Below, in pieces: positions 50,139 through 59,274 of a DNA stretch of 64,000 nucleotides. How positions within the stretch are numbered: the first letter of the stretch is position 1; each line of letters begins with the position of its first letter. Source of the stretch: JASHPR01 sp963749145 (GTDB lineage Bacteria; Actinomycetota; Actinomycetes; Streptosporangiales; Streptosporangiaceae). The translations under genes and the position numbers were made by a program. The stretch spans positions 1,302,001 through 1,366,000 of the forward strand of contig CAVVLN010000005.1 of the NCBI GenBank assembly GCA_963749145.1, in the 5' to 3' direction. The notes under the pieces were generated by a model. That model had not been told where the DNA came from, made no database searches, and saw only the letters and a program-made list of their open reading frames with translations.

Positions 50139-51451
50139 CGCCGGGCCCGGCCCGCGGGCCGGGCCCGCGCGATCTTCTGCATGGTTGTGGATGCTGCACT
50201 CGCCGCCGGCTCCGGCCGCGCCCGGTAGCGGGCGACGGCGGGGAACGCCAGCCGGATCAGCCACGCCCCGGCCACGGTGGCCAGCCCGCCGCTGACCGCG
50301 CTGACCGCCGGCGAGGTCAGCGAGGCGACCGCGCCGGCCTCGAAGTTGCCGAGGGTGGGCACGCCGACCCCGATCACATAATCGACGGCGGTGACCCGCC
50401 CGCGCAATTCGTCGGGCGTGGCCAGCTGGACGACGCTGCCGCGGAAGATGACGCCGGTGGTGTCGGCGGCGCCGGCCAGGACCAGCAGCAGCAGGGCGAG
50501 CCAGAGCACCCGGGCCACGCCGAAGCCGGCGATCGCGGTGCCCCAGATCGTCACCGTGAACAGCATGGCGCGGGCCTGGCGGCGGACCCGGCCGGCCGGG
50601 CCGGACAGCGCCGACCCGAGCAGCCCGCCCGCGGCCAGGGCCCCGTTGAGCAGCCCGAGGGTCTGCGGCGAGCCGCCGAAGCGGGCGGCGTTCAGCGCCG
50701 GGAACAGCGCCACCGGCATGCCGAGCACGGTCGCGTCGATGTCGAACAGGAACACCGCGGCCAGGACCCGGTGGCGCCAGATGAAGCGCAGGCCGTCGGC
50801 CACGGCCCGAACCCCCGGCCGGGCCCGGCCGTCCGGCGGCATCGCGGGCAGCCGGGCCACGCTGTACAGGGACGCGCCGAAGCTCAGCGCGTCGGCCAGG
50901 TAGCACACCCGCAGCCCGGCCGCCGCCGTCACGGCGCCGGCCAGCACCGGCCCGGCCAGGAAGCTGACGTAGAACGAGAGCTGGTTCAGCGCGACGCCCG
51001 CGGGGATCAGGTCGGCCCGCACCAGCCGGGGCAGGAACGTCCGCCGGGCCGGCCCGTCGACGGACTGCAGCGTGGCCGCCGCCGCGGCCAGCAGGTAGAG
51101 CAGCCAGAGCTGGTCCAGGCGCAGGAACGCCTGCACCGCGAACACGGCCGACACCACGGTCAGGCCGCTGGTGGTGGCCAGCACCAGGCGGCGCCGGTCG
51201 ACCGTGTCCGCGAAGGACCCGCCGAACAGCCCGAGGGCCAGCGCCGGGATGGCCTGGGCCAGCCCGATCGCGCCGACCGCGAACGAGGAGCGGGTGAGGT
51301 CGTAGGTCTGCAGGACCACCGCGAAACCGGTCATCGCGCCGCCGAGCGACGACACCGAGCTGCCGATCCACAGCCGCCGCAGCGGCGGCGACTCCCGCAG
51401 CGGCCGCAGGTCGGCGAGCAGGCGCCGTCGCGGCCGGGGCTGGCCGGTCAT
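50135..51451 (-). CDS. MFS transporter
   Basis: ATG at 51451 with GGAGGAAG upstream gives 438 residues. About 12 hydrophobic helices are seen, starting SSVSSLGGAMTGFAVVLQTY. The GGSFADTVDRRRLVLATT loop is the MFS signature between helices 2 and 3. It resembles MFS_3 (enterobactin-exporter-like) proteins. It ends 4 bp inside the flavoprotein gene on the opposite strand. Confidence 0.85.
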   Translation of the reverse strand: MTGQPRPRRRLLADLRPLRESPPLRRLWIGSSVSSLGGAMTGFAVVLQTYDLTRSSFAVGAIGLAQAIPALALGLFGGSFADTVDRRRLVLATTSGLTVVSAVFAVQAFLRLDQLWLLYLLAAAAATLQSVDGPARRTFLPRLVRADLIPAGVALNQLSFYVSFLAGPVLAGAVTAAAGLRVCYLADALSFGASLYSVARLPAMPPDGRARPGVRAVADGLRFIWRHRVLAAVFLFDIDATVLGMPVALFPALNAARFGGSPQTLGLLNGALAAGGLLGSALSGPAGRVRRQARAMLFTVTIWGTAIAGFGVARVLWLALLLLVLAGAADTTGVIFRGSVVQLATPDELRGRVTAVDYVIGVGVPTLGNFEAGAVASLTSPAVSAVSGGLATVAGAWLIRLAFPAVARYRARPEPAASAASTTMQKIARARPAGRARR

Positions 51452-51500
51452 GAGCTGTCTTCCTCCGGGGCGGGGCGGGGGGCTTGCCGGCGGGTGGGGC

Positions 51501-51707
51501 TTACCGGGGGTTGCGTGAGCCGGCCGCGAGCAGCGGGGCCAGGGCCGGGTCACCCTGGGCCCGGGCCGCGTCGGCGATGCGCGCGCGCATCGGCCGGCGC
51601 GCCACCGCGCGCAAGATGGCCGCCAGCATCTCGCCCAGCGGCACCGGTAGCTCGGCGTCCAGGTCCGCGACGGCCGCGCTGGTCGCCGCCCACTCAGCGT
51701 CGATCAC
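51501..51707 (-). CDS. Hypothetical small protein, 68 residues
   Basis: A GTG start follows GGGAG at 9 bp, with an in-frame stop a few codons earlier. The protein reads VIDAEWAATSAAVADLDAEL and continues with helical, Arg-rich segments. It may be a small real gene or the tail of a decayed one. Confidence 0.4.
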   Translation of the reverse strand: MIDAEWAATSAAVADLDAELPVPLGEMLAAILRAVARRPMRARIADAARAQGDPALAPLLAAGSRNPR

Positions 51708-51741
51708 CGGCAGCAGCTCCCGGGCCCGGCACTAATACATT

Positions 51742-53082
51742 TCACGCTACGCCGCGCGCCCCGGCCAGCACGCCGCCGGATCCTGGCCGGCCGTCCTCCG
51801 GTACGTCGTCCCTGGCCATCACCGACCAGGCGAGCAGGGCGAGCGGGTAGGCGAAGTAGCCGAACCTGGCCGCGGGAGCCAGGGCGAACAAGAGCGCCAG
51901 CCCGATGGCCAGCCGCCGGGCGGCGGCCGGGACGTCGGCCGGCGGCCGGACCACGAGCGAGACCGCCACCGCCAGGCCGGCCGCGGCGAGCAGCCCGACC
52001 GCGGCCAGGTGGCCGGCATGGCCGAAGCTGGCCAGCACGTGGCCGGGCAGGGGGCTGGCCGCCGGCGTCTTGTGCTGGGTGAGCCCGAGCGGGAACAGCA
52101 CCGTGTTCTGGAGCAGCGCCCCGGGCCGGGCCAGCAGGGCCGGGGCGGTCGCGGCGACCAGGGCCACGGCGGTGGCGACCGCCGCCGCGGCGAACCGGGC
52201 CGCGGTCCGCGGGCCGTCGCGCGCCGCGAGCAGCGCGGCGATCACCGCGAGCGCCGGCCAGGCGGTCGCCTTCATCGCGCACGCCACGCCGATGCTCACC
52301 CCGGCCGCCACCGGCATCCGGCTCGACCGGGCCACGCAGGCCAGGGCCAGGCAGGTCAGCGCGGTGACCGGGGGATCGGTGATGCCGACCGACAGCGGCA
52401 GCGCCAGCAGCGGCGAGGCCACCGCGAACACGGCGAACCACCACGCCCCGGCGCGGCAGGCCCGGCAGCCGGAGCCGCGGTGCGGGGCCGCGATCCAGAA
52501 CGCGAGCGCGGCCAGCAGCAGGGTCGCGGCCGTGAGCCACGGCCGGGGATCGCCGAGCAGGCCCGGCAGCCCCGCGGCCGAGGGCAGGCCGAAGACCGCC
52601 ATCGCGGGCAGGTAGGGGTTATAGGACGTCCAGGTGGCCAGCCGCGCTGCGGGCAGGTACGGGCTGCCGTGGTGCAGCAGCAGCACCGCCGACCGGCTGA
52701 CCACGATCACGTCGGCCGTGGCCGGGTCGCGCACGGCCAGCCAGATCGTCGGCGCGACCAGGGCGAAGCCGAAGGCCGCCAGCAGCGGAACCGCGAAACC
52801 GCGCGACCGGGAGGCGAGGATCGCGGCCAGGGCGTACCCGCCGGTGGCCCAGATCCCCCAGACCCCGTCCTCCCCGCCGATGCCGAACGCGGTCATCAGC
52901 GCCGCATACACCGCGAACAGCGCGAACCACGCGGTCAGCCAGCGGCGATCGAAGCCGAAGCCGTGCTCGGCCCGCCCGGCGACCCAGGGCGAGATGCCGC
53001 GCCGCAGCGCGCCCGCCGCCCGCGCGGTGCGTGAGGATCCCGCGAGCACGCCGTCGCGGCTGTCCACAGGTTCGTCACCCAC
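51742..53082 (-). CDS. GT87-like polytopic membrane glycosyltransferase
   Basis: The 446-residue protein has about ten hydrophobic segments, an early outside-facing loop (LLHHGSPYLPAARLATWTSYNPYLP) and a DPP motif, like alpha-mannosyltransferases of the GT87/DUF2029 type that use polyprenyl-phosphate sugars. The acceptor is not known. It sits between a small ORF and the divergent LtrA gene. Confidence 0.7.
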   Translation of the reverse strand: MGDEPVDSRDGVLAGSSRTARAAGALRRGISPWVAGRAEHGFGFDRRWLTAWFALFAVYAALMTAFGIGGEDGVWGIWATGGYALAAILASRSRGFAVPLLAAFGFALVAPTIWLAVRDPATADVIVVSRSAVLLLHHGSPYLPAARLATWTSYNPYLPAMAVFGLPSAAGLPGLLGDPRPWLTAATLLLAALAFWIAAPHRGSGCRACRAGAWWFAVFAVASPLLALPLSVGITDPPVTALTCLALACVARSSRMPVAAGVSIGVACAMKATAWPALAVIAALLAARDGPRTAARFAAAAVATAVALVAATAPALLARPGALLQNTVLFPLGLTQHKTPAASPLPGHVLASFGHAGHLAAVGLLAAAGLAVAVSLVVRPPADVPAAARRLAIGLALLFALAPAARFGYFAYPLALLAWSVMARDDVPEDGRPGSGGVLAGARGVA

Positions 53083-53190
53083 CTCGTGTCGGCCCCTGGC
53101 TGCCTACGATAGCCCGGCCGCGCCGGCCGGCGCTGAACTGGCATGATCGGGCACTGACCGAGTATCCGGCGTCAGGCGGGAGCGGGCAGC

Positions 53191-54387
53191 GTGCGTCAGA
53201 CCAGGCCGCTGAACCTGATGCGGGCGCGGGCGGGCGCGGAGCGGGTCACCAACGTCGAGCTGTTCTTCGACCTGGTCTACGTGTTCGCGGTGACCCAGAT
53301 CTCGCATTACCTGCTGGCGCACCCGACGCTCACCGGGGCGCTGCGGGCCGGGCTGCTGCTCGCCATGGTCTGGCTGGTGTGGGCGTACACGACGTGGGTC
53401 ACCAACTGGCTCGACCCGGACCGGATCGCGGTCCGGCTGCTGCTGCTCGGGCTCGCGGCGGCCAGCCTGATCATGTCGGCCGCGCTGCCCGGCGCGTTCG
53501 GCGCGCGCGGGCTGGCGGTCGGAATCGCCTACGCGGTCATGCAGGTCGGCCGCAGCGTGTTCGCGGTGGTCGCGCTGCGGGGCCGCCCGCTGCGGCGCAA
53601 CTTCCAGCGGATCCTCTGCTGGTGCCTGGTCAGCGGGGCCCTGGCGGTGCTGGGCGGGCTGGCCGGCCCGGACGCGCGCGCGGCGCTGTGGGCAGCCGCG
53701 GTCGGCGTCGACCTGCTCGGCGGCGCGGCCGGCTTCTACACCCCGGGCCTGGGCCGGTCGACCACCCGCGAGTGGACGATCGAGGGCGGCCACTTCGCCG
53801 AGCGCTGCCAGGCCTTCATCCTGATCGCGCTGGGCGAGTCGATCGTGGTCATCGGGGCCACGCTGTCGGGCCTGCGCCGCATCACCGGCGCCGAGGTCGC
53901 GGCGTTCGCGGTGGCGCTGCTCGGCAGCGTCGGCCTGTGGTGGCTGTACTTCGACCGCAGCGCCGAGGAGGCGGCGCGCGTGATCGCCGCGTCCGACGAC
54001 CCGGGGCGCCTGGGCCGCTCGGCGTACCACGACATTCACCCGGTCATGGTCGCGGGCATCATCGTCGGCGCGGCCGCCGACGAGCTGACCCTGGCCGACC
54101 CGTCCGCGGTCGGGCGCGGGCCGGCCGCGTGGATGATCCTCGGCGGCGCGGGGCTGTTCCTGGCCGGCCACGCCGCGTTCAAGGCGGTGCTCTGGCGCAC
54201 GGTGCCGTGGACGCGGATCGGCGCCGTGGCCGTGCTCGCGCTGCTCGGGCTGGCCGCCCCGCACGTCTCCGCGCTCGCGCTCGGCGCCTGCGCCGCCGCC
54301 GTGGTCGTCGCGGTGGCCGCGGCCGACCACGTGACGCGCCCCGGGGCGCCCCGGGTCAGCCGCCGTCCAGGCCCAGGGAGCGCTTGA
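53191..54387 (+). CDS. ltrA: Low temperature requirement A (LtrA) family membrane protein
   Basis: The 398-residue protein begins with the LtrA signature VTNVELFFDLVYVFAVTQIS. FAERCQAFILIALGESIVVIG comes near residue 210. About ten membrane segments follow in total. The family's job is unclear. It overlaps the end of the S9 peptidase gene by 32 bp on the opposite strand. Confidence 0.9.
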   Translation: MRQTRPLNLMRARAGAERVTNVELFFDLVYVFAVTQISHYLLAHPTLTGALRAGLLLAMVWLVWAYTTWVTNWLDPDRIAVRLLLLGLAAASLIMSAALPGAFGARGLAVGIAYAVMQVGRSVFAVVALRGRPLRRNFQRILCWCLVSGALAVLGGLAGPDARAALWAAAVGVDLLGGAAGFYTPGLGRSTTREWTIEGGHFAERCQAFILIALGESIVVIGATLSGLRRITGAEVAAFAVALLGSVGLWWLYFDRSAEEAARVIAASDDPGRLGRSAYHDIHPVMVAGIIVGAAADELTLADPSAVGRGPAAWMILGGAGLFLAGHAAFKAVLWRTVPWTRIGAVAVLALLGLAAPHVSALALGACAAAVVVAVAAADHVTRPGAPRVSRRPGPGSA

Positions 54388-56476
54388 GGAAGTCGACCTG
54401 CAGCAGCAGCAGGTTCTCCGCCACGTCCTCCTGCCGGGGCATGTGGGTGATGCCGGACAGCGGCAGCACGGTGTGCGGCCGGCCGGCGGCCAGCAGCGCC
54501 GAGGACAGCCGCAGCGTGTGCGCCACCACCACGTTGTCGTCGGCCAGGCCGTGAATCAGCATCAGCGGGCGCTCGAGCCGCGGGGCGTCGTCGATCAGCG
54601 AGTTGTGCGCGTACACCTCGGGGCGCTCGTCCGGGTGCCCCAGGTACCGCTCGTTGTAGAAGGTGTCGTAGAGCCGCAGGTCGGTGACGGGCGCGCCGGC
54701 CACCGCGGCGTGGAAGACGTCGGGCCGGCGCAGCACCGCGAGCGCGGCCAGGTAGCCGCCGTGCGACCAGCCGCGGATGCCCACCTTCGACAGGTCCAGG
54801 TCGGGGTTGGCCGCGGCCGCCGCCTCCAGCGCCGCCACCTGGTCCTCGACGTTCGGCGTCGCCTCGTCGTAGTGGACCAGCCGGTCCCAGTCCGGGCCCC
54901 GGCCCGGCGTGCCCCGGCCGTCGGCGATCAGCACGGCGAAGCCCTGGTCGGCGAACCACTGCGAGGTCAGGTAGACGTTGCGGGCGGACAGGACGCGCTG
55001 GGCGGCCGGCCCGCCGTAGGGGTCGCACAGCACCGGCAGCCGCCCCGAGCCCGGCCGGTGCCCGCGCGGCAGCAGCAGCGCGCACCGGATCTGGTGCGGG
55101 CCGGCCGTGAAGAACGACACCTCGGGGGTGAGCTCCGGGGTCTGCGCCAGCGAGGAGATCTCCCCGGCGTCCTCGCCGCCGCGTCGCACCCGCACCCGCA
55201 CGCCGAACCAGTCGAGTGACCGGGACGTGGTGACCAGCACGTCGCCGCTCCGGGCCGCCTGGTGCCAGCCGGGCTCGGCGGTCAGCCGGGCGGTGCCGTC
55301 GGTTCCGGCGGCGTAGACGTGCTGCTCGGCCGGGTCCTGGTCGGTGGCCAGGAACAGGACGTCGTCGCCGACGTCGAGCACCTCGCGGACGTTCAGGTCC
55401 GTCGGCGTCACCGGCTCGTCGCCGATCATCAGCCGGTACGCGCCGTCCCGGGCGATCACCCGGACCAGCCGCCCGTCCTGCGTCCACGCCGGCGTGCCGA
55501 CGACCACGTCCACCCAGTCCGGGTCGGTGTCCTCGCCGACCGTCTCGGTCTTGCCGTCGTCGGCCACCGCCAGCACCCGCATCGTCCGCTGGTCCCGCGA
55601 GCACACCCGCAGCAGCGCGGGGCCGCCCGACGACCAGTGCGCCGAGATCAGGTACGGCAGGGCGGCGGAGTCCCAGTCCACCGGGGTCAGGCTCCCGTCC
55701 AGCCCGGCGATGACGACGCTGACGTCGGCGTTCGCGGTACCCGCGGCCGGGTAGGCGACCTCGAGCGGAGCCCGGTCCGGGTTGGCCGGGTCGGGGATGT
55801 ACCAGCGCGCGACCGGCGTGGTGTCCACCCGCGCGACCAGGAGCCGCTGCCCGTCCGGCGACCACCAGAACCCGCGGGTGCGGAACATCTCCTCGGCCGC
55901 CACGAACTCGGCCAGGCCGTAGGTCACGTTCTCGGCCTCGGGCACGGCCAGGGCCCGGTCGCTGCCGCCGTTCGCGGCCACGACCCGCAGCGCCCCGCCG
56001 GCCACGTAGGCGACGTGCGCTCCGGCCGGGTCCGGGCGCGGGTCGATCACCGGCGTCGGGGTGGCCAGCGTGCGCACGGCGGGCCCGGGGCCGTCCGGGG
56101 CGGCGGCGTCCGCGGCCAGGTCGGCCGTGAACAGCCGGCCGGACAGGGTGAACGCGGCCAGCGCCACCGCGTCGTCGGTCGCGAACCCGACCACGCCCGC
56201 GGCCGCCTGCCTGACCCGCTCCCGCCGCGCGCGTTCCTCGGCCGAGAGTTCCTCGGTGCCGTCCGCCAGCAGCTCGCGCGGGTCGGCGACCACGCGCTCG
56301 GTGCCGGTCTTGGTGTCCCGCACCCACAGGCAGGTATTGAGATCGGTGCCGGACCGGCTGCGCAGGAACGCGATCCGGTCGCCGTCCGGGGCGATCGCGA
56401 ACTCGCCCGGGGTGCCGAGGGTGAACCCCTGCGTTCGGGCGGACTGGCGGGGGAAGCTGAGGCTGGGTGTGGTCAT
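54356..56476 (-). CDS. S9 family (dipeptidyl peptidase IV-like) peptidase
   Basis: The 706 residues have an N-terminal beta-propeller (EFAIAPDGDRIAFLRS, ADVSVVIAGLDG) with a DPP IV-type EFVAAEEMFR glutamate pair near residue 190. The C-terminal alpha/beta-hydrolase domain has nucleophile GWSHGGY near 575, and an Asp and His (DDNVV, THMPR) near the end. It removes N-terminal dipeptides. There is no signal peptide, so it is probably cytosolic. Confidence 0.9.
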   Translation of the reverse strand: MTTPSLSFPRQSARTQGFTLGTPGEFAIAPDGDRIAFLRSRSGTDLNTCLWVRDTKTGTERVVADPRELLADGTEELSAEERARRERVRQAAAGVVGFATDDAVALAAFTLSGRLFTADLAADAAAPDGPGPAVRTLATPTPVIDPRPDPAGAHVAYVAGGALRVVAANGGSDRALAVPEAENVTYGLAEFVAAEEMFRTRGFWWSPDGQRLLVARVDTTPVARWYIPDPANPDRAPLEVAYPAAGTANADVSVVIAGLDGSLTPVDWDSAALPYLISAHWSSGGPALLRVCSRDQRTMRVLAVADDGKTETVGEDTDPDWVDVVVGTPAWTQDGRLVRVIARDGAYRLMIGDEPVTPTDLNVREVLDVGDDVLFLATDQDPAEQHVYAAGTDGTARLTAEPGWHQAARSGDVLVTTSRSLDWFGVRVRVRRGGEDAGEISSLAQTPELTPEVSFFTAGPHQIRCALLLPRGHRPGSGRLPVLCDPYGGPAAQRVLSARNVYLTSQWFADQGFAVLIADGRGTPGRGPDWDRLVHYDEATPNVEDQVAALEAAAAANPDLDLSKVGIRGWSHGGYLAALAVLRRPDVFHAAVAGAPVTDLRLYDTFYNERYLGHPDERPEVYAHNSLIDDAPRLERPLMLIHGLADDNVVVAHTLRLSSALLAAGRPHTVLPLSGITHMPRQEDVAENLLLLQVDFLKRSLGLDGG

Positions 56477-56496
56477 GGCTCCGATCCTCGCAGATC

Positions 56497-56606
56497 CTCC
56501 GGTCAGCTCCAGAGTCTCCCCGGGTCAGCCCCAGAGCCTCCTCCGGTCAGCCCCAGAGCCTCCTCCGGTCAGCCCCGGAGCCTCCTCCGGTCAGCCCCAG
56601 AGCCGC
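56497..56606. repeat. ~22-bp tandem repeats containing the MetE-like stop codon
   Basis: Five units of cctccggtcagccccagag type separate the S9 peptidase start from the MetE-like stop. The last unit holds the stop and final codons of the MetE-like gene (TKRLWG). Confidence 0.8.
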
Positions 56607-57811
56607 TTGGTGGCTAGCTCGGCTCCCCGGGCCAGGGACTCCAGCTTGGCCCAGGCGATCTGCGGGTGCACCCGCCCGCCGAGGCCGCAGTCGGTGGCGG
56701 CGACCACGTTCTCGCGGCCCACCGCGCCGGCGAACCGGGCGATCCGGTCGGCCACCAGTTCCGGGTGCTCGACGACGTTCGTGGCGTGGCTGACCACGCC
56801 GGGCAGGATGACCGTGCCCTCGGGCAGCCGGACCTGCTGCCACACCTTCCACTCGTGCTCGTGCCGCACGTTGGCCGCCTCGAACGAGTACCCGCCGGCA
56901 TTGACCGCGAGCATGACGCCGGCGATGTCGGCCATCGGGATGTCGGTGACGTGCGGGCCGTGCCAGCTGCCCCAGCACAGGTGGAACCGGATCCGGTCGG
57001 CGGGCAGGCCGCGGATGGCGTGGTTGAGGGCCTCGACGCGGGTCATCGTGAACCGCCGGTAGTCCGCCACGCTCGGCTGCGGGCTGATCTGATCCCAGTT
57101 CTCCGCGATGCAGGGGTCATCGAGCTGCAGGATGAGCCCGGCGTCGACGATCGCGCGGTACTCCTCCCGCATCGCGTCGGCGCACGCGTAGAGCAGCTCC
57201 TCGTCGGTCGCGTAGTACTCGTTGCCGAACCGGGCGCAGCTGCCGGGCGCGACCGCGTTCAGGTAGCCCTCGGCGAGCCCGGCGGCCGCCAGCGCGGCCT
57301 TCAGGTTCGCGATGTCGCGCCGGACCGCCTCCTGGCCCCGGTAGGTGACCGGCCCCCGGCACACCGGGGCGTAACGGAACTGGCCGGTATCCGGGAGCGA
57401 GGCGCCCGAGCCCGGGTCCGCGTAGGCCTCGCTGAACAGCTGGCGGTCGCGGCGGCCGGCGAAGCTGCCCAGCGTGATCCCGCCGGGCTTGGGTGGCGCC
57501 ATCGGCACCTCCCACCGGTTCATCTCGGCCAGCTCGAGCCCGCCGAGGCGGCCGAAGACGTACGACCACCAGGACCCGTAGTTGTACTGCTGCCCCATCG
57601 CGTGGCCGTACTCGCCGTCGTTGACCAGGTCGATCCCGGTCTGCTGCTGGCGGCGGACCACGCCGGCCACGGCGGCCGCCAGCTCGCGCTGGAAGCCGGC
57701 CTCCTCGCCGAACCCGGGCTGCGCGCGCCGCTCGTTCAGCGCGATCAGGTCATCGGGGCGCGGCAGGCTGCCGGCGTGGCTGGTCAGGATGCGATCTGGG
57801 CGGTCTGGCAT
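56591..57811 (-). CDS. MetE-type (cobalamin-independent) methionine synthase-like protein
   Basis: The 406 residues match the C-terminal barrel of MetE. SHAGSLPRPDDLI starts it, and GIDLVNDGEYG follows. Zinc-ligand candidates are the His and Cys of FHLCWGSWHG and the Cys in ATDCGLGG. It lacks the N-terminal MetE domain, as in the family of shorter methyltransferases whose methyl donor is unclear. Confidence 0.8.
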   Translation of the reverse strand: MPDRPDRILTSHAGSLPRPDDLIALNERRAQPGFGEEAGFQRELAAAVAGVVRRQQQTGIDLVNDGEYGHAMGQQYNYGSWWSYVFGRLGGLELAEMNRWEVPMAPPKPGGITLGSFAGRRDRQLFSEAYADPGSGASLPDTGQFRYAPVCRGPVTYRGQEAVRRDIANLKAALAAAGLAEGYLNAVAPGSCARFGNEYYATDEELLYACADAMREEYRAIVDAGLILQLDDPCIAENWDQISPQPSVADYRRFTMTRVEALNHAIRGLPADRIRFHLCWGSWHGPHVTDIPMADIAGVMLAVNAGGYSFEAANVRHEHEWKVWQQVRLPEGTVILPGVVSHATNVVEHPELVADRIARFAGAVGRENVVAATDCGLGGRVHPQIAWAKLESLARGAELATKRLWG

Positions 57812-57839
57812 CTCGGCTCCCGTCGTGTCGTGATATAGA

Positions 57840-57853
57840 TGATGTTTTCATCA
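57840..57853. promoter_or_regulatory. TGATG-TTTT-CATCA inverted repeat before the MetE-like gene
   Basis: Perfect 5-bp arms with 4-bp centre, next to a tatatc that could be the -10 on the minus strand. A plausible operator for the MetE-like gene start at 57811. Confidence 0.4.
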
Positions 57854-57989
57854 GATTCGCGGCCCGGACACTCCGGCGGCCTGCCACGCATGGCGCGTCC
57901 GGATCCCGGTAAGCTTGGGTGGTTCCCGGCCGCGGCCGGGAAGGTTCCGGTCGTCCCCGCGGTTGTTCCCGGCGGCGGATGGCGGGCCG

Positions 57990-58066
57990 GGCGGAGTAGC
58001 TCAGTCAGGCAGAGCAAGCGGCTCATAATCGCTGTGTCGCCGGTTCAAGTCCGGCCTCCGCTACCA
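57990..58066 (+). tRNA. tRNA-Met (anticodon CAT), CCA encoded
   Basis: The cloverleaf closes: a 7-bp acceptor with a G-U first pair (ggcggag/ctccgct), a D-arm gctcag, anticodon stem agcgg/tcgct with loop ctcataa (CAT at 58024-58026), and a T-arm gccggttcaagtccggc. CCA is encoded. The C1-A72 mismatch of the initiator is absent, so it is an elongator Met or, less likely, the tRNA-Ile2 type. Confidence 0.92.
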
Positions 58067-58150
58067 ATTCGCCAAGGGCGCGGGCCGCTACCCTGAGGGG
58101 AACCTTGAGGGGCGCCCGCGGACGTCCACCGCAGAGAAAGGCACGCCATC

Positions 58151-58315
58151 GTGGCTGCGACAGACATTAGGCCCAAGATCACGCTGGCCTGCCAGGAGTG
58201 CAAGCACCGCAACTACATCACCCGCAAGAACCGGCGCAACGACCCCGACCGGCTCGAGCTGAAGAAGTACTGCCCCAACTGCCGCTGCCACCAGCCGCAT
58301 CGCGAGACGCGGTAG
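58151..58315 (+). CDS. rpmG: 50S ribosomal protein L33
   Basis: GTG at 58151 opens 54 residues: ITLACQECKHRNYITRKNRR and KKYCPNCRCHQPHRET carry two CxxC zinc pairs, the Cys-plus form of L33. Size and charge are typical. The hadA gene starts 9 bp downstream, the usual actinobacterial order. Confidence 0.95.
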   Translation: MAATDIRPKITLACQECKHRNYITRKNRRNDPDRLELKKYCPNCRCHQPHRETR

Positions 58316-58323
58316 CCGGCGGC

Positions 58324-58773
58324 ATGGCCCTCAACCGGGATTATCTCGGCCGCAGCTACCCGCCGTCCGAGCCGTACGAGGTGAGCCGGGTCAAGATCGC
58401 GGAGTTCGCCGACGCGATCGGCGACCCGAGCCCGCTGTACCGGGACCGGGCCGCCGCGCAGGCCGCCGGCCACCGGGACGTGATCGCGCCGCCCACGTTC
58501 GCGATCGTGGTCAGCATGGCCGGCGCCGGCCGGGCCGTGGCCGACCCCGGCCTCGGCCTGAACTACGCCATGGTGGTGCACGGCGAGCAGCGGTTCGAGT
58601 ACGCGCGGCCGCTGATGGCCGGCGACGTGGTCACCGCGCAGGCGACGATCACCGATATCCGTGACGCGGGCCGCAACGTGCTGATGACCACGTCGACCGA
58701 GATCGTCACGGTCGACGGCGAGTACGTGTGCACCGCGCACGGGACGCTGGTGGAGCGGGGTGGGGCCGGGTGA
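58324..58773 (+). CDS. hadA: HadA-like MaoC dehydratase subunit
   Basis: A hot-dog fold protein of 149 residues: MALNRDYLGRSYPPSEPYEV, FADAIGDPSPLYRDRAAA and VIAPPTFAIVVSM. It lacks the full hydratase-2 catalytic motif, as expected for the non-catalytic partner subunit. With HadB it dehydrates beta-hydroxyacyl-ACP in FAS-II. Starts 9 bp after rpmG and overlaps hadB by 4 bp. Confidence 0.85.
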   Translation: MALNRDYLGRSYPPSEPYEVSRVKIAEFADAIGDPSPLYRDRAAAQAAGHRDVIAPPTFAIVVSMAGAGRAVADPGLGLNYAMVVHGEQRFEYARPLMAGDVVTAQATITDIRDAGRNVLMTTSTEIVTVDGEYVCTAHGTLVERGGAG

Positions 58774-59198
58774 GCGCGCGAGTCAGCTACGAGGAGATCA
58801 AGCCGGGCGTCGAGATCGCGCGGGCCAGTTACCCGGTCACCCGGCTCAGCCTGGTCAAGTACTGCGGCGCGTCCGGTGACTTCAACGTCATTCACTGGAA
58901 CGAGCGGATCGCCCGGTCGGTCGGGCTCCCGGACGTGATCGCGCACGGGATGTTCACGATGGCGCAGGCCGGGCGGTACGTCACCGACTGGGCCGGTCCC
59001 GGGGCAGTGGTGACCGAGTTCGGCGTCCGGTTCTCCTCGCCGGTGGTCGTCCCCGACGACGACACCGGCGCGTCGATCGAGATCAGCGGCACCGTCGAGG
59101 AGAAGCTCGACGGTCACCGCGTGGTGCTGGCGCTGACCGCGCGCTCGGGCGGGGACAAGGTGCTCACCCGGGCCCGCGCCGTCGTCCGCCTGCCGTAG
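58770..59198 (+). CDS. hadB: HadB-like MaoC dehydratase subunit
   Basis: GTG at 58770 overlaps the hadA stop. The catalytic hydratase-2 pattern is GDFNVIHWNE (Asp and His near residue 35). VIAHGMFTMAQAGRYVTDW follows. Length 142. It forms the dehydratase with HadA. Its last ~12 codons and stop are duplicated downstream. Confidence 0.87.
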   Translation: MSARVSYEEIKPGVEIARASYPVTRLSLVKYCGASGDFNVIHWNERIARSVGLPDVIAHGMFTMAQAGRYVTDWAGPGAVVTEFGVRFSSPVVVPDDDTGASIEISGTVEEKLDGHRVVLALTARSGGDKVLTRARAVVRLP

Positions 59199-59260
59199 CG
59201 GCGCGGTGCCGCTCACCCGGGCCCGCGCCGTCGTCCGCCTGCCGTAGCGGCACGGGCGCC
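59162..59260. repeat. 49-bp tandem duplication of the hadB 3' end
   Basis: The segment gctcacccgggcccgcgccg onward at 59162 recurs at 59211 with few changes, including the TAG stop. The array ends near the stop of the opposite aldo/keto reductase gene. Confidence 0.85.
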
Positions 59261-59274
59261 GCTCGCCCGGGCCG

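Noticed and set aside
47544..51371. 1275-residue minus-strand open frame
   Set aside because: It runs antisense through the flavoprotein and MFS genes, has Arg/Gly/Pro-rich composition and no domain; GC-rich DNA keeps shadow frames open.
57990..58066. Initiator tRNA-fMet
   Set aside because: The first acceptor pair is G-U, not the C-A mismatch of initiators.
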